A stretch of DNA of 64,000 nucleotides from contig NZ_JAGFPK010000001.1 in NCBI RefSeq assembly GCF_017599385.1, forward strand, positions 3,417,436 through 3,481,435, written 5' to 3'. Within the stretch, counting starts at the first letter, position 1; each line of letters begins with the position of its first letter. The notes beneath the pieces were generated by a model, which worked only from the letters and a program-made list of their open reading frames with translations, searched no databases and was not told the origin of the DNA. Shown here piece after piece: positions 1 through 8,722 of the stretch. This stretch comes from Ciceribacter sp. L1K22 (GTDB lineage: Bacteria; Pseudomonadota; Alphaproteobacteria; Rhizobiales; Rhizobiaceae). The translations under genes were made by a program, and so were the position numbers.

Positions 1-65
1 AAGCATGCGTGACGACCGCCACTGCAGGAATGCGGGTCGAAGCCTTGGAGAAACGCCGTGGCTGA
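1..65 (+). CDS. (2Fe-2S)-binding small subunit, C-terminal end only
   Basis: Only the last 20 codons are in the window (frame starting at base 3, TGA at 63-65). They read ACVTTATAGMRVEALEKRRG, which resembles the C-terminus of the small 2Fe-2S subunit of sarcosine-oxidase/opine-oxidase/hydrogen-cyanide-synthase type dehydrogenases, where a Cys is followed by a short 'PA.GM.VET' stretch. The stop overlaps the GTG start of the next gene by 8 bases, so the two are translationally coupled, as is usual for the small and middle subunits of these complexes. The N-terminus, and probably the DAO-family catalytic subunit, lie outside the window. Confidence 0.6.
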   Translation, partial: ACVTTATAGMRVEALEKRRG

Positions 66-1401
66 TCCGGAAGTTCTCGTCATCGGTGGCGGCCCGGCAG
101 GACTGGCTGCGGCGATCGAAGTTGGCCGGTCAGGCTACAGCGTGTGCGTGGTGGAGCAGAGAGATACCCTTGGCGGCGCAATCTACAGGCAGCCGATCAA
201 AGGCGTCGAGCCAATGGCGCAAGGAGCCGCACCACTGGCTCGATGGCGAGCTCTTTCGGAAGCGTTTCGCCACGCGGCTATTCCCGTGCGGTTCAATTCT
301 GTCTGCGTAGGCGTGGACGGTGACGGGCTGGTCCTGGTCGAAGACCGCAATGCCAGACGAATTGAGCAGGTGAAGGCGAAGGCCGTCATTATCGCCACCG
401 GTGCCGTTGAACGGGTTCTTCCCCGGCCTGGCTGGCAGATGGCCGGCGTTGCGACCGCAGGTGGCCTGCAGGTAAGGATGAAGGAGACAGGGCGGGCGCC
501 CGAGGGACGTGTCCTGCTTGCCGGCAGCGGTCCGCTACTCGTTGCGGTCGCGGCGCAGATGGCACGGCTTGGAAATCCGCCTGTCGCGATCGTCGAGGCT
601 GGCGATCCATTCCGGCGGGTTAGGTCTGGTCTGGCCATGCTTGGGCACCTGCCGTTTTTGAAAGAAGCCGGCGGCTATCTTGTAGGCACTTTCCTGAAAC
701 GCGTGCCTTGGATACGTGGCGCGACACTGGTTGCAATCGAACGTGAAGGAAGGAGCCTCAAGGCGACCATCCGACGCCGCTGCGGACAATTGCAGCGGTT
801 AGACGTCGATCGCATCGGTCTCCACGACGGGATACGCCCGAACAGTTTCGGTTTTCCGATGCAGGCGAGCAGTCCTGCCATCGGCCCCCTCATCCTTCAT
901 GCCGGCGATTGCCGGGAAGCACTGGGCGCCCTTGCCGCTTCGGATGATGGACAGCGGGCAGGCCGCGCCGTGGCGGGCCTTCTTTCCGGCAGACCAAAGA
1001 GTAGGGGACTTGACCGGACGATCGACCGTGCACGCGCAGCGCAGGCGACGTTGGCGGCACTCTTTGCCCCCGTCGATGCTACATCGCCCTTTGCTCAACT
1101 TCCGGACGAGACGGTCCTTTGCCGATGTGAAGGCAAGACTGTCGGTGAGCTGCGTCAACTCTGCCAACGGAAGGACCGACTGTCTGGGCGCGAAGTGAAG
1201 CACAACGGTCGCTTCGCCATGGGGTCCTGCCAGGGACGCTTCTGCGCGGACAACACAGCGGCCCTCATGGCCGAAATCAATCCGGACATTGCGCCACCTT
1301 CGGCGGAGGACCTCACTGGTCGTCGCTGGCCCATACGTCCGATCTCCATAGCGACGCTGACGGGCGTCATCACCACGAACACAGATGCGAACAAGGATTG
1401 A
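58..1401 (+). CDS. FAD/NAD(P)-binding oxidoreductase with BFD-like [2Fe-2S] domain (opine oxidase / HcnB-like subunit)
   Basis: This 447-residue flavoprotein has an N-terminal Rossmann FAD motif (VIGGGPAGLAAA, about residues 8-19) and a second nucleotide-binding region (LLAGSGPLL, about 150). A C-terminal BFD-like domain holds four cysteines, C355 and C357 (LCRCEGKTV) and C391 and C396 (GSCQGRFC), which can bind a [2Fe-2S] cluster. The layout is that of the middle subunit of octopine/nopaline oxidases, proline/hydroxyproline dehydrogenases and HCN synthase, which passes electrons from a DAO-type subunit to the respiratory chain. The GTG start overlaps the preceding 2Fe-2S gene and an aldehyde dehydrogenase follows 4 bp later. 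Context suggests oxidation of an amine or opine; the substrate is not evident from sequence. Confidence 0.85.
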   Translation: MADPEVLVIGGGPAGLAAAIEVGRSGYSVCVVEQRDTLGGAIYRQPIKGVEPMAQGAAPLARWRALSEAFRHAAIPVRFNSVCVGVDGDGLVLVEDRNARRIEQVKAKAVIIATGAVERVLPRPGWQMAGVATAGGLQVRMKETGRAPEGRVLLAGSGPLLVAVAAQMARLGNPPVAIVEAGDPFRRVRSGLAMLGHLPFLKEAGGYLVGTFLKRVPWIRGATLVAIEREGRSLKATIRRRCGQLQRLDVDRIGLHDGIRPNSFGFPMQASSPAIGPLILHAGDCREALGALAASDDGQRAGRAVAGLLSGRPKSRGLDRTIDRARAAQATLAALFAPVDATSPFAQLPDETVLCRCEGKTVGELRQLCQRKDRLSGREVKHNGRFAMGSCQGRFCADNTAALMAEINPDIAPPSAEDLTGRRWPIRPISIATLTGVITTNTDANKD

Positions 1402-1405
1402 TGAG

Positions 1406-2806
1406 ATGACGCAAGTCCAGAGATTGGCCAAGGAAACGAGCAACGCGATTGTCGTTCGCAATCCCTTCGATGGCGCCTGTGTCGGTGAAGTTGCATCGAA
1501 CACCGTTGGCGAAATTGTTGATGCTGTTATCCGTGCGAAGACAGCGCAGTTGGAGTTTCGTCGCTCGACACCTGCGATACGCCGAGCCATGCTCAATGGC
1601 CTCGCGGCGGAAATCGCTACGGACGCCGAAAATCTGGCACGGATCATTTCAAGCGAGATGGGCAAGACCATCCGCGAGGCTCGCAACGAGGTGCGCCGCG
1701 CTCAGAACACGCTGAAACTGTCGGGAGATGCGGCGACGTTCCTGGATGGCGAGGCCTTGCATTGCGCGATCGTGGAAGGCGGTGCCGATCGGCTGGCGAC
1801 CATTACCTATGAGCCCGTCGGTATCGTCGGTGCGATCACCCCCTTCAACTATCCGCTCAATCTGCTCTGCCACAAACTGGGCCCCGCAATCGCGGCGGGC
1901 AACGCCGTCGTGGCGAAGCCGTCTCCGAAGGCGCCGCTCGCCGCTGCGAGACTTTGCGAACTGGCGCTGAAAGCCGGTTGGCCGCCGGAACTCTTCCAGG
2001 TCGTCCACGGCGCGGCAGAGGCTGCCGTTTCGCTTGCGAGATCACCGATCGACCTGCTGTCTTTCACCGGAGGGCCGACAGCCGGGCTTGCGCTCAAGAA
2101 TGCCAGCGGGCTGATCCGTTGCCTGATGGAGCTCGGCGGCAATGATCCGCTGTTCGTGCTGCCTGATGCTGATCTCGACAAAGCGGTCGCTACCGCGATC
2201 GGGCACCGTTTCGAGATTGCCGGACAAAGCTGTGCCGCGGTCAAGAAGCTGTACCTCCACGAGGACATCGAAAAACCATTCACTGAAAAACTGCTGGCCG
2301 CTGTCGACGCCGTCGAATTCGGTGACCCATCCGAAGACGATACCGACATGGGTACAGTGATCGACCTCGCTGCAGCCACAACCGTTGCTGAACGCGTCAA
2401 TGCGAGCATTGCGGGCGGCGCAGCCAGACTGCTGACCGGCGGCACGCACGACGGGACCGTCTTCGCGCCGACAGTCCTGGCTGACGTGACTGTCGACGCG
2501 CCGGTGATCGCCGACGAGACTTTCGGGCCCGTTATTGCAATCCGTTCGTTCAGCGATCCGCGTGAGGCCATCGCAGAGGTCAATGCGGGTGCATACGGAC
2601 TTCAGGCGGGTGTCTTCACCAACGATCACGCCCTGATCAAGACCTTCTCCCGTGATCTCGTCGTCGGCGGCGTCATGATCAATGAAGGTCCGGATTTTCG
2701 CGCTGAGCACGTCCCCTTCGGAGGGGTCAAGCGCTCAGGCCTCGGCCGCGAGGGTGTCCGTATCGCACTGCGCGAGATGTCCGAGCCGAAGGTCGTCATC
2801 GACTGA
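1406..2806 (+). CDS. NAD(P)-dependent aldehyde dehydrogenase
   Basis: A 466-residue aldehyde dehydrogenase superfamily member. The catalytic Cys is C276 in GQSCAAVKK and the general-base Glu is E242 in MELGGND. The cofactor-binding PFNYP and FTGGPTAG segments and the C-terminal PFGG..SG.GREG motif are all present. The ATG at 1406 follows the stop of the flavoprotein by 4 bp; an in-frame ATG at 1385 would overlap it by 17 bp and is less likely. Within this operon it would oxidise the semialdehyde made by the neighbouring lysine-6-dehydrogenase-like enzyme or by the flavoprotein, for example 2-aminoadipate semialdehyde. That substrate is inferred from context only. Confidence 0.85.
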   Translation: MTQVQRLAKETSNAIVVRNPFDGACVGEVASNTVGEIVDAVIRAKTAQLEFRRSTPAIRRAMLNGLAAEIATDAENLARIISSEMGKTIREARNEVRRAQNTLKLSGDAATFLDGEALHCAIVEGGADRLATITYEPVGIVGAITPFNYPLNLLCHKLGPAIAAGNAVVAKPSPKAPLAAARLCELALKAGWPPELFQVVHGAAEAAVSLARSPIDLLSFTGGPTAGLALKNASGLIRCLMELGGNDPLFVLPDADLDKAVATAIGHRFEIAGQSCAAVKKLYLHEDIEKPFTEKLLAAVDAVEFGDPSEDDTDMGTVIDLAAATTVAERVNASIAGGAARLLTGGTHDGTVFAPTVLADVTVDAPVIADETFGPVIAIRSFSDPREAIAEVNAGAYGLQAGVFTNDHALIKTFSRDLVVGGVMINEGPDFRAEHVPFGGVKRSGLGREGVRIALREMSEPKVVID

Positions 2807-2974
2807 TGAGGGGAGAAATCACGCGCGTCGCTGTCATGGAGGCAGGGGAGACCGGTTGGCAGGCAGCTCTTCGATTTGATGCTAGCAAGCGGGGGTGGGC
2901 TTCCCGCTGCTTTCGCCTCGTTGCCTAAACCAGACGGATACGTTGAACGACTGACTACAACAGAGGGAATTGAG

Positions 2975-3892
2975 ATGCAGGATATAAGCCATCGCTTCAA
3001 CGGGGTCTTCACCGCCCTTATTACGCCATTCAAGAACGGCGCCATCGATCTGGCAGCCTTTGACGCTCTGGTCGACCGCCAGCTCGAAGCAGGTGTTGCG
3101 GGCCTTGTTCCCGTCGGAACGACGGGCGAGGCCGCTACGCTCTCCGAGGAGGAAGCGGCGGAGCTGATCGAGCGCACCGTAAAACGCGCAGCCGGGCAAG
3201 CCCTCGTCATGGCGGGAGCGGGGGCCAACGACACGAGAAAGACCATCGAAAAGGTCAAGCGTGCAGAGGCGGCGGGTGCTGACGCTCTCCTGATAGTGAC
3301 CCCGTACTACAACAAACCAACCCAGGAAGGCCTTGTTGGCCATTACCGTGCAGCGGCGGAGGCCAGTTCCTTGCCGATCATGCTATATTCTGTTCCCGGT
3401 CGCTGTGGGGTGGAGATTGCGCCGGAAACCTGTGCGCTTCTGCTGGAGCGACACGAAAACATCATTGGCATAAAAGAAGCCGGTGGCTCGGCGGCTCGGG
3501 TGACGCAGCTGCGCATTGCGTGTGGCGAACGGCTGATCATCCATTCCGGCGACGACGGGCTGACCTTGCCTTTCCTTTCGCTCGGAGCCGTCGGGGTTAC
3601 CAGTGTCGTTGCCAATGTAGCGCCGCGCGAAATGGTAGAACTGGTGAACGCCTGGAAAAACGGTGACACCGTGCGTGCGCTGGCCCTGCATGAACTGATC
3701 GCGGAACTGACGGATGGCATGTTCATCGAATCCAATCCGGGACCGGTGAAAGCGGCTCTTGCGCTGGCGAACCTTGCCGGGCCGGAAATGAGGCTGCCCA
3801 TGGTCCCGGTCTCGGCGGAAAACCGGGAAAAACTCGCCGGCATTCTCGGACGGTTTGCCTCTGCTGCCGCCTCCTTCCAAGAAATGCGGTAA
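2975..3892 (+). CDS. DapA-family lyase/synthase (dihydrodipicolinate synthase-like)
   Basis: A 305-residue class I aldolase-fold protein. Family landmarks are GTTGEAATL, the Tyr-bearing YYNKPTQEGL, YSVPGRCGVEI with the carboxylate-binding Arg, the Schiff-base Lys K167 in GIKEAGG, and SGDD. The motif set is close to true 4-hydroxy-tetrahydrodipicolinate synthase (YNVPGR changed to YSVPGR) rather than to N-acetylneuraminate lyase. The start at 2975 is fixed by AGAGGGA 7 bases upstream, although the frame is open further back to 2876. It lies in a catabolic operon with an aldehyde dehydrogenase, an amino-acid transporter and a lysine-6-dehydrogenase-like enzyme, so a role as an aldolase or deaminase on a lysine- or hydroxyproline-like intermediate is as likely as lysine biosynthesis. 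The 168 bp before it hold a weak GC-rich inverted repeat (about 2884-2912) and no gene. Confidence 0.85.
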   Translation: MQDISHRFNGVFTALITPFKNGAIDLAAFDALVDRQLEAGVAGLVPVGTTGEAATLSEEEAAELIERTVKRAAGQALVMAGAGANDTRKTIEKVKRAEAAGADALLIVTPYYNKPTQEGLVGHYRAAAEASSLPIMLYSVPGRCGVEIAPETCALLLERHENIIGIKEAGGSAARVTQLRIACGERLIIHSGDDGLTLPFLSLGAVGVTSVVANVAPREMVELVNAWKNGDTVRALALHELIAELTDGMFIESNPGPVKAALALANLAGPEMRLPMVPVSAENREKLAGILGRFASAAASFQEMR

Positions 3893-4080
3893 GTGGCGGC
3901 ATCAGCTTTGCATTGTCCGTTGCGAACGGACGTAGGACTATCGATTGCTGGCGTCGCATCGGTGGCGGGCGGCACAATAAGCAAGGGAACAGGAATGACA
4001 AACGGGATTGATCAGAAGGCTGAGACCCATTGCGGGAAAGGCCGGTCTCGGACGTCGATCAGCACTGTCGGAGGTGACCG

Positions 4081-4746
4081 GTGAACTACACATGGGACTT
4101 CCATTCGGTATGGCAGTATTGGGATCTTTTCCTATGGGGCCTTTGGATCACGGTCGTCTACACGTTCGGCTCGATTGCTTTTGGCATTCTGATCGGGTTC
4201 GTCACGTGTGCAGCGCGGTTGTCAGGCTGGAAAGTTCTTTCAGGCGTAGCAAGGGTCTACCAGGAAATATTCCGCTGTACGCCGCTCCTCGTCCAGCTTC
4301 TCTGGTTCTATTACGCATTCCCGCTCCTCATCGGTGGGTCGATCGACAACCGCATTGCGGCAATGCTGACTCTGTCACTTTACGTGGGCGCCTTCTACGC
4401 GGAGATCTTCCGCGGTGGCATCGTATCGATCGACCGCGGACAGCGCGAGGCGGCGGCGGCGATCGGAATGAGCTCATGGCAGTCGATGCGGCGGATCATC
4501 CTGCCGCAGGCCATGAAAAGGGTACTGCCATCCTTCATCAACCAGTCGGTCATTCAGTTCAAGAACACCTCGCTGGTGTCGGTCATTTCAGTCGCCGACC
4601 TCGCCTACATGGCGGCGGTCGTCAACGGACAAACCTACCGGCCGCTGGAATCCTACACCCTGATGGCGGGCCTCTATATTGCCATGCTCCTGCCTCTGAC
4701 CCAGGCCGCGGACTGGATCGAGCGGCGTCTGAGGGTCAGCGACTAA
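4081..4746 (+). CDS. polar amino-acid ABC transporter permease (HisM/GlnP family)
   Basis: A 221-residue membrane protein with about five hydrophobic segments and the family's cytoplasmic EAA loop (REAAAAIGMSSWQSMRRIILPQA), which docks onto the ATPase. The FRCTPLLVQLLWFYY segment is typical of His/Glu/Arg permeases. GTG is used as start, just after the 188-bp gap from the DapA-family gene; I find no gene in that gap. Only one permease and no binding protein sit here, although this family usually has two permeases or a homodimer plus a separate binding protein, so the binding protein must be encoded elsewhere. It is probably co-transcribed with the ATPase that follows. Confidence 0.9.
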   Translation: MNYTWDFHSVWQYWDLFLWGLWITVVYTFGSIAFGILIGFVTCAARLSGWKVLSGVARVYQEIFRCTPLLVQLLWFYYAFPLLIGGSIDNRIAAMLTLSLYVGAFYAEIFRGGIVSIDRGQREAAAAIGMSSWQSMRRIILPQAMKRVLPSFINQSVIQFKNTSLVSVISVADLAYMAAVVNGQTYRPLESYTLMAGLYIAMLLPLTQAADWIERRLRVSD

Positions 4747-4764
4747 CGGAACGGATTGACGGAC

Positions 4765-5547
4765 ATGACAAACAAACCAGCAGCCAGTGCGACGGTCATC
4801 GAAGCGGTCGGCTTGCGCAAGAGCTATGGGACGCACGAAGTTCTCAAGGGTATCGATCTTGGTCTTCACCGAGGTGAAGTGGTCGCCTTGATCGGCCCGT
4901 CAGGGTCGGGAAAGTCGACCTTCATCCGATGCTTCAACATGATGGAAACGCCGACCGGAGGAAAGATCCGCTTCCGCGAGAAATCTGTCGGCGAGAGCTT
5001 TCGCGACAAGGGCGACAAAATCGGTATTGGTACGCTTCGCCGCCATGTCGGAATGGTGTTCCAGCATTTCAATCTCTTCCCGCACAAGACGGTTCTCCAG
5101 AACGTCACGGAAGGACCTATCGTTGTTTGCAAGCGACCGAAGCGGGAGGCGGAGGCTTTGGCGATGGATCTGCTTTCTCAGGTCGGACTGGCTGACAAGC
5201 ATGCCGCCTATCCGGCCCACCTTTCCGGCGGCCAGAAACAGCGGGTAGCAATCGCCCGGGCCCTTGCCATGGAGCCCGAAGTGCTGCTGCTCGATGAAGT
5301 CACGAGCGCGCTCGATCCAGAACTTGTGGGAGAAGTTCTTGCGGTCATCCGCAGGCTGGCGGAGAACGGCATGACGATGGCGATCGTCACGCACGAAATG
5401 GCATTTGCAGCCGAGGTCGCGAACCGTGTGATCTTTCTGGATGGCGGCATGATCGCAGAGACCGGAACGGCAGAGGAGGTTATTCTGAACCCTAAAAATC
5501 CGAGGCTGCAGGGTTTTGTTACCCGGTTCCGGGGACAGACCCTATGA
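4765..5547 (+). CDS. polar amino-acid ABC transporter ATP-binding protein
   Basis: A 260-residue nucleotide-binding subunit with Walker [10 protein letters not shown], the Q-loop ([11 protein letters not shown]), signature LSGGQKQR, Walker [15 protein letters not shown] and the switch His in VTHEMAFA. It energises the single permease encoded immediately upstream. ATG 4765 is preferred over the in-frame TTG at 4756. Its stop overlaps the ATG of the next gene (ATGA), which couples it to the lysine-6-dehydrogenase-like enzyme and ties the transporter to that enzyme's substrate or product. Confidence 0.92.
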   Translation: MTNKPAASATVIEAVGLRKSYGTHEVLKGIDLGLHRGEVVALIGPSGSGKSTFIRCFNMMETPTGGKIRFREKSVGESFRDKGDKIGIGTLRRHVGMVFQHFNLFPHKTVLQNVTEGPIVVCKRPKREAEALAMDLLSQVGLADKHAAYPAHLSGGQKQRVAIARALAMEPEVLLLDEVTSALDPELVGEVLAVIRRLAENGMTMAIVTHEMAFAAEVANRVIFLDGGMIAETGTAEEVILNPKNPRLQGFVTRFRGQTL

Positions 5548-6632
5548 CGAGACTGAAAGTCAGCATCTTCGGCGCTGGCGAGATGGGCAGGGCCTTGGCC
5601 GAAGTGTTGTCGAAGAGTGGCAAGTTTTCGGTACATGTCATTGATCGCTCCGAGGATGCGCTCGACCGTTTGCGATCGATGGACCTCGACGTGACATTGA
5701 AGTCCCTCGGTCATTCGGATGATCTGCGGGGGCTTCTCTTGAACCAGGATGTCGCGGTCGCTGCCGTTCCTGAGACGGCTACGAGCGACATTGCGCATGC
5801 CGCCGCCAACGCAAAGGTCCATTATCTGGACTTCAACTGCCCCAATCCAAAGACGCGGGCGATCCTAGACGATCTCTCCAAACATCGCGCTGTCTTCAGC
5901 GGATGCGGGGTCTCGCCAGGCCTCATTGGCAACATCGCCTGCGGACTGCTGGACGACGTCTCAAATGTTTCGGATCTGACGATCCGCGTCGGAGCGATAC
6001 CACGTTATCCAACCAATCGTCTTGGCTATGGCCAGATATGGAACATTGATGGCCTGATCGATGAGTACACTCGGCCGAGCGCCGCCATTCGTGATGGCGA
6101 ACCTGTCCTGCTGTCTCCGCTCGAGGGGTGCGAGCGGCTAAGTATCGACGGTGTCGGTTATGAGGAATTCGTGACCTCCGGTGGGGTCGAGGACCTGTCG
6201 ATCTTTTCGCACGCTGCACCAAAAAACGTAACGTTCAAGACAATCCGCTATCCGGGGCATCTGGACTATATTCGCTTCCTGTTGGACGATCTCAACCTTC
6301 GCCATCGGCGGGATATGTTGCGATCGCTGTTCTATAACGGGCTTCCGGTCGTGGAAGAGGATCAGCTACTTCTTGTGGTCACCGCGCGCGGCTACCGTGG
6401 CAGGCAGCCGACCGAGCGGACGTGCTGTCATCGTTTCGTGCCGAGCAGTCAACTGCGGCCATTCAATGCGCTGATTTCCACTGCCACCGGTTATGCGGCG
6501 ACGCTTTTATCGATGCTGAGCCAGGGAACCATCGCACCCAAGGGCTACGTCGCGCATCATCGCATCGACACCAATACCTTGATGTCCGGGCCTTTCCTTA
6601 GGCCACTTTTGGCATCCTTAGCGTCTGTTTGA
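5544..6632 (+). CDS. saccharopine dehydrogenase-family protein, lysine 6-dehydrogenase-like
   Basis: A 362-residue oxidoreductase with an N-terminal NAD(P)-binding motif ([10 protein letters not shown]). Internal segments resemble lysine 6-dehydrogenase as I recall it from Geobacillus and Agrobacterium: the substrate-domain stretch [18 protein letters not shown] and the [11 protein letters not shown] region. That enzyme oxidatively deaminates the epsilon-amino group of L-lysine to 2-aminoadipate 6-semialdehyde, which cyclises to piperideine-6-carboxylate. It is the last gene of this plus-strand operon and is translationally coupled to the amino-acid ABC ATPase. It is somewhat divergent from lysine 6-dehydrogenase, so a related diamine or opine substrate is possible. 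Confidence 0.7.
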   Translation: MTRLKVSIFGAGEMGRALAEVLSKSGKFSVHVIDRSEDALDRLRSMDLDVTLKSLGHSDDLRGLLLNQDVAVAAVPETATSDIAHAAANAKVHYLDFNCPNPKTRAILDDLSKHRAVFSGCGVSPGLIGNIACGLLDDVSNVSDLTIRVGAIPRYPTNRLGYGQIWNIDGLIDEYTRPSAAIRDGEPVLLSPLEGCERLSIDGVGYEEFVTSGGVEDLSIFSHAAPKNVTFKTIRYPGHLDYIRFLLDDLNLRHRRDMLRSLFYNGLPVVEEDQLLLVVTARGYRGRQPTERTCCHRFVPSSQLRPFNALISTATGYAATLLSMLSQGTIAPKGYVAHHRIDTNTLMSGPFLRPLLASLASV

Positions 6633-6711
6633 GTAACTGCGGAAAAACGCCCGCTGAGAAAGCACGAAATGCCCCCGTGCAAGGCGTTGTCCCGCCCTGC
6701 GAGCCGTAGGT

Positions 6712-7512
6712 TCAGCCAGCGATCCGTGTACGCGTATTGTTGAAACCCAGCTTCTCTGAAATCTCGTTGGCGGCCTTGAGCAGGCTGTCGAGGTAGGCGT
6801 CACGATTGCGCAGTCCGTCTTCGCGCGGTGTGACGAGGCATAGCGTGGCGATGCAGGCGCCGTCTGCCTGGAAGATCGGCACTGCAAAACAGTGGGTGAA
6901 GTTCTCCACCTCGCTGTTGAACGTGAAGAAGCCGTCGCGGCTTGCCTGCCGGACCTGTGCGATGAAGTCAGTGGGATCCATGCGCCGGCCGTTCGGAAGC
7001 ACAAAATCCTCCGGCGGGATGAGCTCGAGGATTTGCTGATCGCTCAGATGAGAGACGAGGAGGCGTCCTGACGCTGTCCAGACGATGGACACGAGTTCGC
7101 CGACATTGGACGAGATACGGAACGGCCGGATGCCCTCGCGCATCATCGCGACCGTATACTTCCGGCCCTCAAGCAGACACATCTGCGCCGTCTCGCGGGT
7201 TTCTTCGGCAAGCCGCACCAGCATCCGGTCGCATTCCCGCATCAGGTCGAACTGCTCCGCATAGGCAGTCCCGAGGAAATAGAGACGGCGGCCGAGATAG
7301 ACGCGGCCGTCGCCTCCCTGATAGTCGAGCATGCCGTGGCGAAGCAGCAGGTTGACCAGTTCGTAGACGGTGGAACGAGGCGCGCCGATCTCGGAGGCGA
7401 TCTCGTTCGGCCGCATGGGTTGCCGCTTCACGCGCAGGAACTCAAGGATCTCGAACGCGCGATCCAGTCCCCTTGTGCGTCGCGATACCATGTCGGCTGC
7501 CGCCTCGGTCAT
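6712..7512 (-). CDS. IclR-family transcriptional regulator
   Basis: A 266-residue protein with an N-terminal winged helix (RAFEILEFLRVKRQPMRPNEI, then the recognition helix APRSTVYELVNLLLRHG) and a C-terminal GAF-like effector domain with AVPIFQADGACIATLCLVTP near its end. ATG at 7512 is chosen because GGAGAG lies 5 bases upstream; a TTG at 7524 is open but unsupported. It is the last gene of a minus-strand run (binding protein, two permeases, ATPase, RidA, IclR). It probably controls that run and the divergent PLP enzyme at 11139, which share one intergenic region. The 79-bp gap to the convergent lysine-6-dehydrogenase-like gene shows no clear terminator. Confidence 0.9.
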   Translation of the reverse strand: MTEAAADMVSRRTRGLDRAFEILEFLRVKRQPMRPNEIASEIGAPRSTVYELVNLLLRHGMLDYQGGDGRVYLGRRLYFLGTAYAEQFDLMRECDRMLVRLAEETRETAQMCLLEGRKYTVAMMREGIRPFRISSNVGELVSIVWTASGRLLVSHLSDQQILELIPPEDFVLPNGRRMDPTDFIAQVRQASRDGFFTFNSEVENFTHCFAVPIFQADGACIATLCLVTPREDGLRNRDAYLDSLLKAANEISEKLGFNNTRTRIAG

Positions 7513-7530
7513 TCTTCTCTCCAAATCGCC

Positions 7531-7920
7531 TCAGGCACGATCCGCGCGATACGCCACGCAGTCGACTTCTACTTTGCAATCGACCATCATACGCGACTGA
7601 ACACAAGCGCGAGCTGGCGGGTTGGCACCAAAGTATTCGGCGTAAACCCCGTTGAAGCTCCAGAAGTCACGCGGATCGTCGAGCCATACTCCGACACGGA
7701 CCACGTCCTCTACGCCGTAACCGGCCTCATGCAGAATGGCAATCAGGTTTTCGATCGCCTTGCGCGTCTCGGCCACGATGCCGCCGCGGACGATTTCGCC
7801 GTTTTCCATCGGTACCTGGCCAGAGACGTGCAGCCAGCCATTGGCTTCGACAGCGCGGGCAAAGGGGAGGGGTTGTCCGCCAGCCCCGGTTTCGCCGGCA
7901 CCGTAACGTTTGATCGTCAT
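7531..7920 (-). CDS. RidA (YjgF/YER057c/UK114) family enamine/imine deaminase
   Basis: A 129-residue single-domain protein with the family's GQVP segment, the central ENLIAILHEAG.GVEDVVRV helix and the C-terminal PPARACVQ....VDCKVEVD strand. The Arg in PPARAC matches the substrate-carboxylate-binding Arg of active RidA proteins. Such proteins hydrolyse reactive 2-aminoacrylate or imino-acid intermediates released by PLP dehydratases to 2-oxo acids. It lies between an amino-acid ABC importer and the IclR regulator, across the divergent promoter from a DSD1-type PLP enzyme, which could supply its substrate. Confidence 0.9.
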   Translation of the reverse strand: MTIKRYGAGETGAGGQPLPFARAVEANGWLHVSGQVPMENGEIVRGGIVAETRKAIENLIAILHEAGYGVEDVVRVGVWLDDPRDFWSFNGVYAEYFGANPPARACVQSRMMVDCKVEVDCVAYRADRA

Positions 7921-7938
7921 CAGATTCTCTCTTTTCTT

Positions 7939-8709
7939 CTAGTTGAAGCTCGATGTTTTCAGGAATTCCGCCAGACGCTCGGTCTTCGGGTTGACGAACA
8001 TTTCCTTCGGGTCGCCCTCTTCGCAGATGACGCCCTGGTTCATGAAGATCACTCGTGACGAGACTTCGTAGGCGAAGCGCATCTCGTGGGTGACCAGCAG
8101 CATGGTCATGCCATCGGCCGCGAGCCCCTTGATGACCTGCAGCACTTCGCCCACCAGTTCGGGGTCGAGTGCGGACGTCACTTCATCGAACAGCATCAGT
8201 CGCGGGTTCATGGCAATCGCGCGGGCGATCGCCACGCGCTGCTGCTGGCCGCCGGAGAGCTGGCCGGGATAGTGGTCCGCCCGCGCGCCAAGCCCGACCC
8301 GTTCCAGCCAGCTCTCCGCGATGCCGCGGGCTTGCTTGCGGCCCATCTTCTTGACCTTCACGAGGCCCAGCATGACGTTCTCGGCCGCAGACATGTGCGG
8401 AAAGAGGTTGAATTGCTGGAAAGCCATGCCGGTCAGGGCACGCTGACGGGCGATCTCCCTCTCGCCTTTACGCCGGCGCTGGGAACCTTCTACGTGATAA
8501 CCGATCTCCTCACCGTCGAGACGGATAGTTCCGCCCTGGAATTCCTCCAGCATGTTGATGCAGCGGAGCATCGTCGTCTTACCCGAGCCGGAGGAGCCGA
8601 TGATCGAGATCACCTCTCCCTCCTTGACCGTGCAGTCCACGCCCTTGAGCACTTCGAGCGGTCCGTAGGTTTTGTGCAGGCCGGCGATTTCGAGAATTGT
8701 CTTTGCCAT
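7939..8709 (-). CDS. polar amino-acid ABC transporter ATP-binding protein
   Basis: A 256-residue ATPase with Walker [10 protein letters not shown], signature LSGGQQQR, Walker [15 protein letters not shown] and switch VTHEMRFA. It has a family-typical insertion (about residues 65-85, rich in Arg/Glu) between the Q-loop and the first helices, as in other glutamine/polar amino-acid ATPases. It pairs with the two permeases encoded upstream on the same strand (14-bp gap). Confidence 0.93.
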   Translation of the reverse strand: MAKTILEIAGLHKTYGPLEVLKGVDCTVKEGEVISIIGSSGSGKTTMLRCINMLEEFQGGTIRLDGEEIGYHVEGSQRRRKGEREIARQRALTGMAFQQFNLFPHMSAAENVMLGLVKVKKMGRKQARGIAESWLERVGLGARADHYPGQLSGGQQQRVAIARAIAMNPRLMLFDEVTSALDPELVGEVLQVIKGLAADGMTMLLVTHEMRFAYEVSSRVIFMNQGVICEEGDPKEMFVNPKTERLAEFLKTSSFN

Positions 8710-8722
8710 CGGTTCCAGATCC

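Noticed and set aside
799..1686. 295-codon open frame on the minus strand
   Set aside because: Covers the junction of two plus-strand genes that are well supported by motifs; no family resemblance.
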